Origin: REEB95 sp035648735
Lineage (GTDB): Bacteria; Pseudomonadota; Alphaproteobacteria; ATCC43930; CGMCC-115725
NCBI GenBank assembly: GCA_035648735.1
Contig: DASRKX010000041.1
Coordinates: 1 to 21,040 of the forward strand
Reading direction: 5' to 3'
Length of the DNA stretch: 21,040 bases
Each line of letters starts with the position of its first letter. The first letter of the stretch is position 1. Positions 14,014 to 21,040 of this stretch are shown here, piece after piece. The position numbers and the translations under genes are program-made. The notes under the pieces are model-generated. The model did not search any database and had not been told where the DNA came from. It saw only the letters and a program-made list of their open reading frames with translations.

Positions 14014-15173
14014 CGCCGCGCCGCCGCGCCGGGAATGCGCCGCACCCAGAAGACGACCCCCGCCATCACCGCGGCGGCGAGGTAATAAGGCGCGTTGCGG
14101 CCGAGGCCGGAATAGACCGCGCCGGCCACGGCGGGGCCGAGGATGCGCGCGGCGCTGGCCGCCGATTGCGCGACGCCGAGCACGCCGCCGCGCTCCTGCG
14201 GTCCGGCTTCCTGCGAGATCAGGCTGTTGAGCGACGGGTTGAACAGCGCCATGCCGATGCTGAGCAGCGTCGTTGCCGCCAGCACGCCCCACAAGACGGT
14301 GGCGAAGGGCAGGCTGAACAAGCCGAGGGCGATGCAGGCGGTGCCGGCGAGGACGAGCCTGGCCTCGCCGAACATTTTCGACAGCCGGCCGATCAAGCCG
14401 CCCTGCACCACGACCAGGATGATTCCGACATAGAAGAAGATGCCGCCGACCTGCAGCGGCCCCCAGCCGAAGCCCTCATGCGCCCAGAGCGCGAAGGTCG
14501 TCTCCATGCCGGCGAAGGCGGCGGTGATGGTGAAGAACAGCAGGATGAGGAGCCGCAAATTCGGCCGCGCATAGGCTTTCTTCGCGGCGGCGAGGCGCGT
14601 CTCGATCGCGTTGGCGCGCGATTCATGCGTCAGGCTCTCGTCGAGCCGCAGCAGCGCCAGAACGAAGGCGGCGGCGGAAAAGCCGGCGGCGAGAAAGGCC
14701 GGCCACGCGAGATGCGCGCTGTTGGCGTCGCCGCCCGCGAGCAAGCCGCCGATCGCCGGCCCCAGGGTGAAGCCCAAGCCGAAGGCGGCGCCGATCATGC
14801 CCATGCCCTTGGCGCGTTCGGCCGGCGGCGTCACGTCCGAGACATAGGCCTGCGCCGCGGCGATGTTGCCGGCGCCGGCGCCGGCCAGCAGCCGCGCCGC
14901 GAACAGCATCCAGAGCGAGGAGGCGAAGCCGAGCCAGACATAGGCGGCGACCGAGCAGACCAGGCTGGCGAGGATCACCGGCTTGCGGCCGACGCGGTCG
15001 CTGAGCCGGCCCAAGAGCGGCGAGGAGAAGAACTGCGCGAAGGAATAGCACGCCATCATCATGGTCACCGCGAAGGGCGACGCATGGAAGGTGAGCGCGT
15101 AATAGGGCAGCAGCGGGATCACGATCCCGAAGCCGACCAAATCGATGAAGACGATGAAGAAGAGAATGCCCAT
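14010..15173 (-). CDS. MFS drug-efflux-type transporter (TetA-like)
   Basis: A major facilitator superfamily exporter of 387 residues with about 12 hydrophobic helices. It starts MGILFFIVFIDLVGFGIVIP, the typical first helix of the TetA/DHA1 group, and carries motif A GRLSDRVGRK (55-64) after helix 2. A second copy of the fold begins after a basic loop near residue 190. The ATG at 15173 has AAGGG 5 bases upstream. It is 61 bases downstream of the methylmalonyl-CoA mutase stop with no terminator seen between, and its stop overlaps the start of the ABC exporter. Nothing here shows the substrate; the resemblance to tetracycline exporters is at the family level and is not evidence of resistance. 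Confidence 0.9.
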   Translation of the reverse strand: MGILFFIVFIDLVGFGIVIPLLPYYALTFHASPFAVTMMMACYSFAQFFSSPLLGRLSDRVGRKPVILASLVCSVAAYVWLGFASSLWMLFAARLLAGAGAGNIAAAQAYVSDVTPPAERAKGMGMIGAAFGLGFTLGPAIGGLLAGGDANSAHLAWPAFLAAGFSAAAFVLALLRLDESLTHESRANAIETRLAAAKKAYARPNLRLLILLFFTITAAFAGMETTFALWAHEGFGWGPLQVGGIFFYVGIILVVVQGGLIGRLSKMFGEARLVLAGTACIALGLFSLPFATVLWGVLAATTLLSIGMALFNPSLNSLISQEAGPQERGGVLGVAQSAASAARILGPAVAGAVYSGLGRNAPYYLAAAVMAGVVFWVRRIPGAAARR

Positions 15174-15234
15174 CCGGGCCCTTAGATAGCGCGCTTCGGC
15201 GGCGAAAACGAGCCTTGCGCCGCGCAGGACGGCT

Positions 15235-17388
15235 CTAGGCAGCCATGCGCCGCTGGGCGATGAGGCGGAGAACCTCGGAGGCGGCGAGCGGGATGTTGGT
15301 ACCCGGCCCGTAGATCGCGGCGATTCCGGCCTCCTGGAGGAAGGCGTAATCCTGCGGCGGCACGACGCCGCCGACGACAACCAGGATTTCGCCGGCGCCC
15401 GCCGATTTGAGCGCCCTGACGAGGGCCGGAACCAGCGTGCGGTGGCCGGCGGCCTGCGACGAGACGCCGACGACATGCACGTCGTTCTCGACCGCCTGCG
15501 CGGCCGCTTCCTCGGGCGTCTGGAAAAGCGGGCCGATATCGACGTCGAAGCCCAGATCGGCGAAGGCGGTGGCGATCACCTTGGCGCCGCGGTCGTGGCC
15601 GTCCTGGCCGAGCTTGACCACCAGCATGCGCGGCCGGCGGCCCTCGGCTCGCGCGAAGGAATCGACCTCGGCCTTGACGCGGCGAAAGCCCTCGTCGCCC
15701 TCGTACATCGCGCCATAGACGCCCGAGACCGAGCGCACCGTGGCGCGGTGGCGCGTGAAGACCCGCTCGAGCGCGTCCGAAATCTCGCCGACGCTGGCAC
15801 GGGCGCGCGTGGCCTCGATGGCGAGCGCCAGGAGATTTCCTTTCCCCGTCTTCGCCGCATCGGCGAGCGCGTCGAGCGCCGCCTTGACCTTGGCGGCGTC
15901 GCGGCTCTTGCGAATCTTTTCCAGCCTGGCGATTTGCTGCGCGCGCACCTTGGAATTGTCGATGTCGAGGAGCGAGACCTCTTCCTTGGTGTCGGGCGGG
16001 TATTTGTTGACGCCGACGATAACTTCCTCGCCGCGGTCGATGCGCGCCTGGCGCCGCGCCGCCGATTCCTCGATGCGCAGCTTGGGCATGCCGCTTTCGA
16101 CCGCCTTGGTCATGCCGCCGAGCTGCTCGACCTCCTCGATGAGGGCGAGCGCCGCCTGCGCCACGGAATGGGTCAGGCTCTCGACGTAATAGCTGCCGCC
16201 GAGCGGATCGACGACGCGCGGGATGCCGCTTTCCTCGGCGAGGATGAGCTGCGTGTTGCGCGCGATGCGCGACGAGAATTGCGTCGGCAGCGCCAGCGCC
16301 TCGTCGAAGGAATTGGTGTGTAGCGATTGCGTGCCGCCCATGACCGCCGCCAGCGCCTCGATCGTGGTGCGGATGATGTTGTTGTAGGGATCCTGCTCGG
16401 TCAGGCTCACCCCCGAAGTCTGGCAATGCGTCCGCAGCGCCAGGCTCGCCGGATTGGCCGGCTTGAATTTCTCCTGCACCAGCTTCGCCCAGAGCAGGCG
16501 CGCGGCGCGCAGCTTGGCCACTTCCATGAAGAAATTCATGCCGATGCAGAAGAAGAACGACAGCCGCGGCGCGAAATCGTCGATCTTCAGGCCCTTCGAC
16601 AGCGCGACGCGGACATATTCGAGGCCGTCGGCCAGGGTGAAGGCGAGCTCCTGCACCGCCGTCGCACCGGCTTCCTGCATGTGATAGCCCGAGATCGAGA
16701 TCGAGTTGAATTTCGGCATGTGCTGCGCCGTGTACTCGATGATGTCGGCGACAATGCGCATCGAGGGCGCCGGCGGATAGATGTAGGTATTGCGCACCAT
16801 GAATTCCTTGAGGATGTCGTTCTGGATGGTGCCCGAGAGCTTGGCGGGTGCCACGCCCTGCTCCTCCGCCGCGACGATGTAGCCCGCCAGCACCGGCAGC
16901 ACGGCGCCGTTCATGGTCATCGACACGGACATCTTGTCCAAAGGAATGCCGTCGAAGAGAATCTTCATGTCCTCGACGCTGTCGATGGCGACCCCGGCGA
17001 GGCCGACATCGCCGACGACGCGGGGATGGTCACTGTCGTAGCCGCGATGGGTGGCGAGATCGAAGGCGACCGAGAGGCCCCGCTGTCCCGCGGCCAGATT
17101 GCCGCGATAGAAACGGTTTGAATCCTCGGCGGTCGAGAAGCCGGCATATTGCCGGACGGTCCACGGCCGGTTGGCGTACATGGTGGCGCGCACGCCGCGC
17201 GCATAGGGCGGGAAGCCCGGCGGCGTGCCAAGGCCCTCGAGCTTCTCCAGATCCGCGGCGGTGTAGAGCGGCTTGACCGCAATGCCCTCGGGCGTCTGCC
17301 AGGCCAGCGCATCGGCGGGTTTGCCGCCCAATTCCCTGGCGGCAAGCGCGGCCCAATCCTTCAACGTCTTCTGCGGAAAATCCGCCAT
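15235..17388 (-). CDS. Methylmalonyl-CoA mutase, full-length catalytic subunit
   Basis: This adenosylcobalamin-dependent enzyme interconverts methylmalonyl-CoA and succinyl-CoA, linking propionate, odd-chain fatty acid and branched amino acid breakdown to the TCA cycle. The 717 residues hold the TIM-barrel catalytic domain (YRGNLAAGQRGLSVAFDLAT, then GTIQNDILKEFMVRNTYIYP, SGYHMQEAGAT with the catalytic His, and FFFCIGMNFF) and the C-terminal B12 domain with DGHDRG (596-601, His598 as cobalt ligand), GVSSQAAGH and VVVGGVVPPQD. The length and motifs fit the large subunit (MutB/ScpA/BhbA type). No small subunit is adjacent, so it is probably a homodimer. The ATG at 17388 has AAGGG about 7 bases upstream. 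meaB lies four genes downstream on the same strand. Confidence 0.96.
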   Translation of the reverse strand: MADFPQKTLKDWAALAARELGGKPADALAWQTPEGIAVKPLYTAADLEKLEGLGTPPGFPPYARGVRATMYANRPWTVRQYAGFSTAEDSNRFYRGNLAAGQRGLSVAFDLATHRGYDSDHPRVVGDVGLAGVAIDSVEDMKILFDGIPLDKMSVSMTMNGAVLPVLAGYIVAAEEQGVAPAKLSGTIQNDILKEFMVRNTYIYPPAPSMRIVADIIEYTAQHMPKFNSISISGYHMQEAGATAVQELAFTLADGLEYVRVALSKGLKIDDFAPRLSFFFCIGMNFFMEVAKLRAARLLWAKLVQEKFKPANPASLALRTHCQTSGVSLTEQDPYNNIIRTTIEALAAVMGGTQSLHTNSFDEALALPTQFSSRIARNTQLILAEESGIPRVVDPLGGSYYVESLTHSVAQAALALIEEVEQLGGMTKAVESGMPKLRIEESAARRQARIDRGEEVIVGVNKYPPDTKEEVSLLDIDNSKVRAQQIARLEKIRKSRDAAKVKAALDALADAAKTGKGNLLALAIEATRARASVGEISDALERVFTRHRATVRSVSGVYGAMYEGDEGFRRVKAEVDSFARAEGRRPRMLVVKLGQDGHDRGAKVIATAFADLGFDVDIGPLFQTPEEAAAQAVENDVHVVGVSSQAAGHRTLVPALVRALKSAGAGEILVVVGGVVPPQDYAFLQEAGIAAIYGPGTNIPLAASEVLRLIAQRRMAA

Positions 17389-17415
17389 TCGGCGCCCTTT
17401 TGCGCGGGAGCGATG

Positions 17416-17444
17416 AGTATAATGCCTGGGGCTACAGGGGTCCA
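17416..17444 (-). promoter_or_regulatory. Candidate promoter of the mutase operon
   Basis: On the minus strand TGGACC (17439-17444) and TATACT (17416-17421) are spaced by exactly 17 bases, matching 4 and 5 of 6 consensus positions. Transcription would start about 20 bases before the mutase start. A perfect TATAAT (17418-17423) also reads on the plus strand toward the acyltransferase, but without a clear -35. Confidence 0.5.
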
Positions 17445-17475
17445 CGCAGGGCCCGGCTTGGCGAACGAAGGCGGC

Positions 17476-18225
17476 ATGACCATTCCCATCGCGCATACCC
17501 TGGTCGATCGCGTCACGGAATATCGGTTGGCCGATTATCCGCTCCTCACCATCGGCCGGTTTTCCTACATCAACGAATTCGCGCGCATCGTCTATTACGG
17601 CCTGAAATCGCCGGTCCGGATCGGGAATTTCTCGTCGATCGCCGCAAACGTGACGTTTTTCCCGAGGACCGGGCACCATCCGGAATGGCTCACGACCTAT
17701 CCGATCGAGTGGCTGCCCTGGGACTCGGCGGTGCCGAAGCCGCCCCATCCCGGCAGCGCGGACGATGCCGAGATCGTCGTCGGCAGCGACGTATGGATCG
17801 GCGACGGCGCGCGCCTCCTGCCGGGTGTCACCATCGGCGACGGCGCGGTGATCGGCGCCGGCGCGGTGGTGACGAAGGACGTGCCGCCCTATGCGGTGTT
17901 CGTCGGCAATCCCGGGCGCGTCGTCCGCCAGCGCTTCGCGCAGCCGGAGATCGATTTCCTGCTGGCGGCGCGGTGGTGGGATCTGTCGACCGCGACCGTT
18001 GCACGCCTGGCGCCGCTGATCGCCGCCGCCGATGTCGGCGCGCTGAAGCGCGAGCTGGCGAAACTGTCCGGCCCGGGCGCGCTGGCCGCCTTCGTGCCCG
18101 GGCGCGCCGTCGTCAATCTTCGGCAGGGCGCTTGGATGTCGGGGGGCCGCCGCGCCGCGAAGCTGCGCCGCAGCCTGCGCAAGCGGCTGGATTCACTGCG
18201 CCGATTCTTCGGTGCCGCGCCCTAA
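17476..18225 (+). CDS. Hexapeptide-repeat (left-handed beta-helix) acyltransferase
   Basis: The 249-residue product belongs to the CatB/VatD-like xenobiotic or antigen acetyltransferase group, which uses acetyl-CoA to acylate a hydroxyl or amino group. Hexapeptide rungs run through IGRFSYINEFARI, VRIGNFSSIAANVTFF, then a loop with His67-His68 (TGHHPEW, the catalytic-His region). More rungs follow in IVVGSDVWIGDGARLLPG and VTIGDGAVIGAGAVVTKD, ending at the NPGRVVR cap. A C-terminal extension of about 100 residues, strongly basic at the end, is unusual. I chose the ATG at 17476 (GAAGG just upstream); an ATG at 17413 would add 21 residues. Its last 33 bases overlap the end of ctaA on the other strand. 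The acceptor is unknown: antibiotic, sugar and lipid substrates all occur in this fold. Confidence 0.85.
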   Translation: MTIPIAHTLVDRVTEYRLADYPLLTIGRFSYINEFARIVYYGLKSPVRIGNFSSIAANVTFFPRTGHHPEWLTTYPIEWLPWDSAVPKPPHPGSADDAEIVVGSDVWIGDGARLLPGVTIGDGAVIGAGAVVTKDVPPYAVFVGNPGRVVRQRFAQPEIDFLLAARWWDLSTATVARLAPLIAAADVGALKRELAKLSGPGALAAFVPGRAVVNLRQGAWMSGGRRAAKLRRSLRKRLDSLRRFFGAAP

Positions 18226-19251
18226 CGCGTGGCGCGCGACCAGCGCCGCGGTGACGACAAGCGTGGCGCCCAGCTGATGCGCCAGGGCCAGGGGCAACGG
18301 CACCACCCAGAGCAGCGTGGCGATGCCGAGCCCCGCCTGCAGTGTCACCAGGCCGAACAGGCCATGCACCGCGCCCATGGCGAAGCGCGACAGCCGGGTC
18401 TTGCATCGGAACGAGACAAGAAACAGCGCAAAGGCGGCGAGCCAGGTCGCCATCGCCAGCACCCGGTGATCGAACTGCACCGCCTCGGGATTCTCGAAAA
18501 GATTGCGCCACCACGGGATGAGATTGCTCCAGGCCGGCGGCACGACGTGCCCGTCCATCAGCGGGAAGGTGTTGTCGATGAGGCCGGCGCGCAGGCCGGC
18601 AACAAAGGCGCCGGCGACCAACGTCAGCAAGGCGAGCCCCAGCACCGCCGCCGCACCACGGCGCAATTCGGCGGGCGCCGATCCCGGCTTGCGCGGTCGC
18701 AGCAGACCGAGCGCCGCCCAGACGATCGCGAGGTAAATGATTATCGCCGCGGATAAGTGAGCGGCAAGCCGGTACTGGCTGACCTCGATGCGGCTCTCCA
18801 AGCCGCTCGCCACCATCCACCAGCCCAGCGCGCCCTGCAGCCCGCCCAGGACGAAGAGGCCGGCGAGCTTCGGCGCCAAATCGCGCGGTATCCGCCGCGC
18901 CAACAGGAAATAGAGAAACGGGACGAGGAAGGCGAAACCAATGAGTCGGCCCCACAAGCGGTGGAGATATTCCCAGAAATAGATGCCCTTGAACTGGGCC
19001 AGGGTCATGTCGGCGTGGATCGCCTGGAATTGCGGAATCTGCTTATAGGCGTCGAAGGCCGCGCGCCACTGGGCTTCGTTCAAGGGCGGCAACACGCCGG
19101 AAACCGGCTGCCATTCCGTGATCGACAATCCCGATTCCGTGAGCCGGGTAATGCCGCCGATCGCCGCCATGACGAAGATCATGGCGGCGCAGATCAGCAG
19201 CCAAAGGGCGATGGCGCGTTCGTCGCGCCCGGCGCGCGGGAGGGAAACCAT
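18193..19251 (-). CDS. ctaA: Heme A synthase, type 2 (COX15/CtaA)
   Basis: CtaA oxidises the C8 methyl of heme O to make heme A for aa3-type cytochrome oxidase, in the inner membrane. The 352-residue product has about eight membrane helices and the four heme-ligand His of the family: His97 (EYLHR), His165 (AAHLSA), His262 (FDHRVLA) and His325 (LAHQLGA). The long first loop with ESGLSITEWQP is typical of the alphaproteobacterial/mitochondrial form. The start at 19251 has no good Shine-Dalgarno, so a slightly different start is possible. No ctaB, ctaG or cox structural gene is adjacent. It lies 58 bases downstream of usg, so co-transcription is likely. Its 3' end runs 33 bases into the convergent acyltransferase gene, leaving no space for a terminator. 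Confidence 0.95.
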   Translation of the reverse strand: MVSLPRAGRDERAIALWLLICAAMIFVMAAIGGITRLTESGLSITEWQPVSGVLPPLNEAQWRAAFDAYKQIPQFQAIHADMTLAQFKGIYFWEYLHRLWGRLIGFAFLVPFLYFLLARRIPRDLAPKLAGLFVLGGLQGALGWWMVASGLESRIEVSQYRLAAHLSAAIIIYLAIVWAALGLLRPRKPGSAPAELRRGAAAVLGLALLTLVAGAFVAGLRAGLIDNTFPLMDGHVVPPAWSNLIPWWRNLFENPEAVQFDHRVLAMATWLAAFALFLVSFRCKTRLSRFAMGAVHGLFGLVTLQAGLGIATLLWVVPLPLALAHQLGATLVVTAALVARHALGRGTEESAQ

Positions 19252-19309
19252 GCGCGACCATCGCCGTGCCGGCCCGCCCCTGGCAAGCGGCGCGTTGCCG
19301 CTGCCTTGC

Positions 19310-19573
19310 TCAGTGCAGGCTGAGCGAAACCTGGGCGTGGCGCAGGCTGTGGGGATGGAACAGCGGTGCCTGCGCTACCTTCACCGAATGCAGCCTGCCG
19401 TCGATTTCCCGCCGCCAGAAGGTGAGAAAGCGGCGCAGCACCGGATAGCGCGGCGCGATGTCGAGCTGCTGCCAGATGAAGCTTTGCAGCAGATTTGGGT
19501 GATCGGGCAGGTGATAGAGGATTTCGGCCGTGGTCAGGCAATAGCCTTTCAGTTGCAATTCGATGGTCGTCAT
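19310..19573 (-). CDS. usg: Usg family protein (unknown function)
   Basis: The 87-residue product matches the Usg family, small cytoplasmic proteins nearly confined to Alphaproteobacteria. The typical core LTTAEILYHLPDHPNLLQSF is followed by WQQLDIAPRYPVLRRFLTFW and DGRLHSVKVA. The name comes from its position beside trpF in other species; no trp gene is seen here. The ATG at 19573 has GAGG about 8 bases upstream; an upstream Met at 19645 would add a low-complexity leader and is not chosen. It probably forms a two-gene unit with ctaA. No reaction or partner is known, and no membrane segment or signal is visible. Confidence 0.88.
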   Translation of the reverse strand: MTTIELQLKGYCLTTAEILYHLPDHPNLLQSFIWQQLDIAPRYPVLRRFLTFWRREIDGRLHSVKVAQAPLFHPHSLRHAQVSLSLH

Positions 19574-19669
19574 CGCGAGCCTCTTGTTGCTGTTGCTCCC
19601 GCCGCCTCTTGCCAACAACGTTCCAGGCTGCGCGAATTTCATCAAGAAAAAACTAATTACAACAAAGGC

Positions 19670-19699
19670 TTAGCAGCCTATTCGAGCCAGTGCTGCTAA
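19670..19699. repeat. Inverted repeat upstream of the groES promoter
   Basis: TTAGCAGC (19670-19677) and GCTGCTAA (19692-19699) form a perfect 8-bp inverted repeat with a 14-base loop. The outer TTAGCA/TGCTAA edges resemble CIRCE arms, about 75 bases upstream of the true CIRCE, between the divergent usg and groES promoters. Confidence 0.5.
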
Positions 19700-19716
19700 T
19701 TCTCCCCGGCCACACC

Positions 19717-19745
19717 TTGACCATGGAACCGGGAAGCCCTATCTA
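19717..19745 (+). promoter_or_regulatory. Heat-shock (sigma32) and sigma70-like promoter of groESL
   Basis: CTTGACC (19716-19722) and CCCTATCTA (19737-19745) are spaced by 14 bases, as in sigma32 promoters (CTTGAAA, CCCCATNTA). The same bases read as a sigma70 pair, TTGACC, 17 bases, TATCTA. Transcription would start within the CIRCE element immediately downstream. Confidence 0.65.
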
Positions 19746-19746
19746 G

Positions 19747-19773
19747 CTGGCACTCCCGGGCCGCGAGTGCTAA
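19747..19773 (+). promoter_or_regulatory. CIRCE operator (HrcA-binding site)
   Basis: A left arm CTGGCACTC (19747-19755), a 9-base spacer and a perfect right arm GAGTGCTAA (19765-19773) match the CIRCE element TTAGCACTC-N9-GAGTGCTAA, with two mismatches in the left arm only. CIRCE is bound by the HrcA repressor at groESL and related operons. hrcA itself is not in this window. Confidence 0.9.
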
Positions 19774-19828
19774 TCGCCAGCTGAAGGCGCAGCGGGGCCG
19801 GGTTCATTGCAAATAAGGAGGACTTTCC

Positions 19829-20146
19829 ATGAAATTTCGGCCGTTGCAGGACCGTGTCCTGATCCGCCGACTCGATTCCGAGGCCAAGACGGCCGGCGGG
19901 ATCATCATTCCCGACACCGCCAAGGAAAAGCCGATGGAGGGCGAGGTCGTCGCCGTCGGTCCGGGCGCGCGCGGCGAGGATGGCAAGCTCCATCCGCTCG
20001 ACGTGAAGGCCGGCGACCGGGTGCTTTTCGGCAAATGGTCGGGCACCGAGGTCAAGGTCGATGGCGAGGAACTCGTCATCGCCAAGGAATCGGACATTCT
20101 GGGCATCATCGAAGGCGTCCCCGCGTCGAAGCGTAAGGCCGCCTAG
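19829..20146 (+). CDS. groES: Co-chaperonin GroES
   Basis: GroES forms the heptameric lid of the GroEL folding chamber. The 105-residue product begins MKFRPLQDRVLIRRLDSE and contains the mobile loop KTAGGIIIPDTAKEKP with its hydrophobic III triad, the GEVVAVGPG strand and the C-terminal KESDILGIIEG. The AAGGAGG ribosome-binding site 10 bases before the ATG is the best in the window, suiting high expression. A tail of PASKRKAA after the usual end is slightly longer than the roughly 95-residue standard. groEL follows after 21 bases, so the two form the classic operon under the sigma32/CIRCE control region. Confidence 0.98.
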   Translation: MKFRPLQDRVLIRRLDSEAKTAGGIIIPDTAKEKPMEGEVVAVGPGARGEDGKLHPLDVKAGDRVLFGKWSGTEVKVDGEELVIAKESDILGIIEGVPASKRKAA

Positions 20147-20167
20147 GCCCTTTCAGGAGAAATTCAA

Positions 20168-21040
20168 ATGGCAGCAAAAGAAGTCAAATTCCATGGCGAC
20201 GCGCGCGAGCGTTTGCTCCGCGGCGTCGACATCCTGGCCAACGCGGTCAAGGTGACCCTCGGCCCCAAGGGCCGCAACGTCGTGCTCGACAAGTCGTTCG
20301 GCGCGCCGCGCATCACCAAGGACGGCGTCACCGTCGCCAAGGAAATCGAGCTTGCGGATAAGTTCGAGAACATGGGTGCGCAGATGATCCGCGAAGTCGC
20401 CTCCAAGACCAACGACCAGGCGGGCGACGGCACCACCACCGCGACCATCCTGGCCCAGGCGATCGTCCGCGAAGGCGTCAAGGCCGTCGCGGCCGGCTTG
20501 AACCCGATGGACCTCAAGCGCGGCATCGACATGGCCGTCGAGGTCGTGATCGAGGACATCAAGAAGCGCTCGAAGAAGGTTTCGACCAATGACGAGATCG
20601 AGCAGATCGGCACGATCTCGGCCAATGGCGAGGAAGAAATCGGCAAGAAGATCGCCGAGGCGATGAAGAAGGTCGGCAACGAGGGCGTCATCACGGTCGA
20701 AGAGTCGAAGAGCCTCGAGACCGAGCTCGACGTCGTCGAAGGCATGCAGTTCGACCGCGGCTACATCTCGCCCTATTTTGTCACCAACGCCGAGAAGATG
20801 GTGGCGGAGCTCGAAGATCCGTACATCCTGCTGTTCGAGAAGAAGCTCTCGGGCCTCCAAGCGATGCTGCCGGTTCTCGAAACGGTGGTGCAGTCGGGCC
20901 GTCCGCTGCTCATCATCGCGGAAGACGTCGAAGGCGAGGCGCTTGCCACGCTGGTCGTCAACAAGCTGCGCGGCGGCCTCAAGGTCGCAGCGGTCAAGGC
21001 GCCGGGCTTCGGCGATCGCCGCAAGGCGATGCTCGAGGAC
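20168..21040 (+). CDS. groEL: Chaperonin GroEL, N-terminal part (cut by window edge)
   Basis: GroEL is the ATP-driven folding chamber. The ATG at 20168 has AGGAG 8 bases upstream, and the frame is open to the window end, giving 291 of about 545 residues. Visible are the opening MAAKEVKFHGDARE, the nucleotide-site VTLGPKGRNV (29-38), DGTTTAT (87-93, with catalytic Asp87), the apical segments EGMQFDRGYISPYF and KISG-equivalent LSGLQ, and GFGDRRKAMLED at the cut. All residues I can check are intact. It shares promoter and CIRCE with groES. Confidence 0.98.
   Translation, partial: MAAKEVKFHGDARERLLRGVDILANAVKVTLGPKGRNVVLDKSFGAPRITKDGVTVAKEIELADKFENMGAQMIREVASKTNDQAGDGTTTATILAQAIVREGVKAVAAGLNPMDLKRGIDMAVEVVIEDIKKRSKKVSTNDEIEQIGTISANGEEEIGKKIAEAMKKVGNEGVITVEESKSLETELDVVEGMQFDRGYISPYFVTNAEKMVAELEDPYILLFEKKLSGLQAMLPVLETVVQSGRPLLIIAEDVEGEALATLVVNKLRGGLKVAAVKAPGFGDRRKAMLED

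Noticed and set aside
12202..14085. Plus-strand open frame of 627 codons opposite the ABC exporter
   Set aside because: Low-complexity charged translation and complete overlap with a gene carrying all ABC motifs.
15174..15234. A terminator between the mutase and MFS genes
   Set aside because: Only a short imperfect pairing was seen in the 61-base gap and there is no T-run next to it.
1..21040. CRISPR arrays, tRNA genes, insertion sequences or prophage genes
   Set aside because: No regularly spaced direct repeats, tRNA-like cloverleaf, transposase or phage motif was recognised anywhere in the window.

Overview
The window reads as a piece of an alphaproteobacterial chromosome. The support is high GC with strong third-position G/C, a type-2 heme A synthase (CtaA), an Usg-family protein, a PhoB-type box before pstS, a CIRCE operator before groESL, a metK-ahcY pair, and a full-length methylmalonyl-CoA mutase with its MeaB GTPase. 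The genus cannot be fixed from this alone. No tRNA, rRNA, insertion sequence, prophage or CRISPR array was seen.

Layout, left to right. 1-233 is the N-terminal part of a small membrane protein (minus), followed by an AT-rich gap. 506-1615 is an FMN-dependent alpha-hydroxy-acid dehydrogenase (minus). 1771-2835 is pstS (minus), with a strong terminator after it and a PhoB-type box upstream. 3127-3195 is a 22-residue Lys/Arg-rich peptide (plus), convergent with a CobW/COG0523 GTPase at 3236-4312 (minus). 4407-5438 is a NitT/TauT-type substrate-binding protein and 5510-6715 an LVIVD-repeat beta-propeller protein (both plus). The latter converges on an unknown 213-residue protein (6712-7353, minus) and shares its stop-codon bases. 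A nested palindromic repeat lies at 7441-7532.

From 7565 to 17388 every gene is on the minus strand. In transcription order they are: methylmalonyl-CoA mutase, an MFS exporter and an ATM1-like ABC exporter (overlapping ATGA), a VOC/glyoxalase-like gene broken by an in-frame TAG, meaB, rpmB, metK and ahcY. The mutase and MeaB form a functional pair (mutase plus its G-protein chaperone), although three genes separate them. MetK makes S-adenosylmethionine and AhcY removes S-adenosylhomocysteine, so the last two genes form an activated-methyl-cycle operon.

The right end holds a hexapeptide-repeat acyltransferase (17476-18225, plus) whose 3' end overlaps ctaA (18193-19251, minus) by 33 bp. Then come usg (19310-19573, minus) and the groES-groEL operon (plus, groEL cut by the window edge), with a sigma32/sigma70-like promoter and a CIRCE operator.

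Most of the window is ordinary housekeeping and transport. I did not find a convincing new multi-gene system. The items most worth a second look are the VOC gene split by TAG at its module boundary, the Lys/Arg-only mini-protein near the pho-controlled promoter, the unknown protein with a nuclease-like C-terminus, and the nested palindromic repeat behind ahcY.
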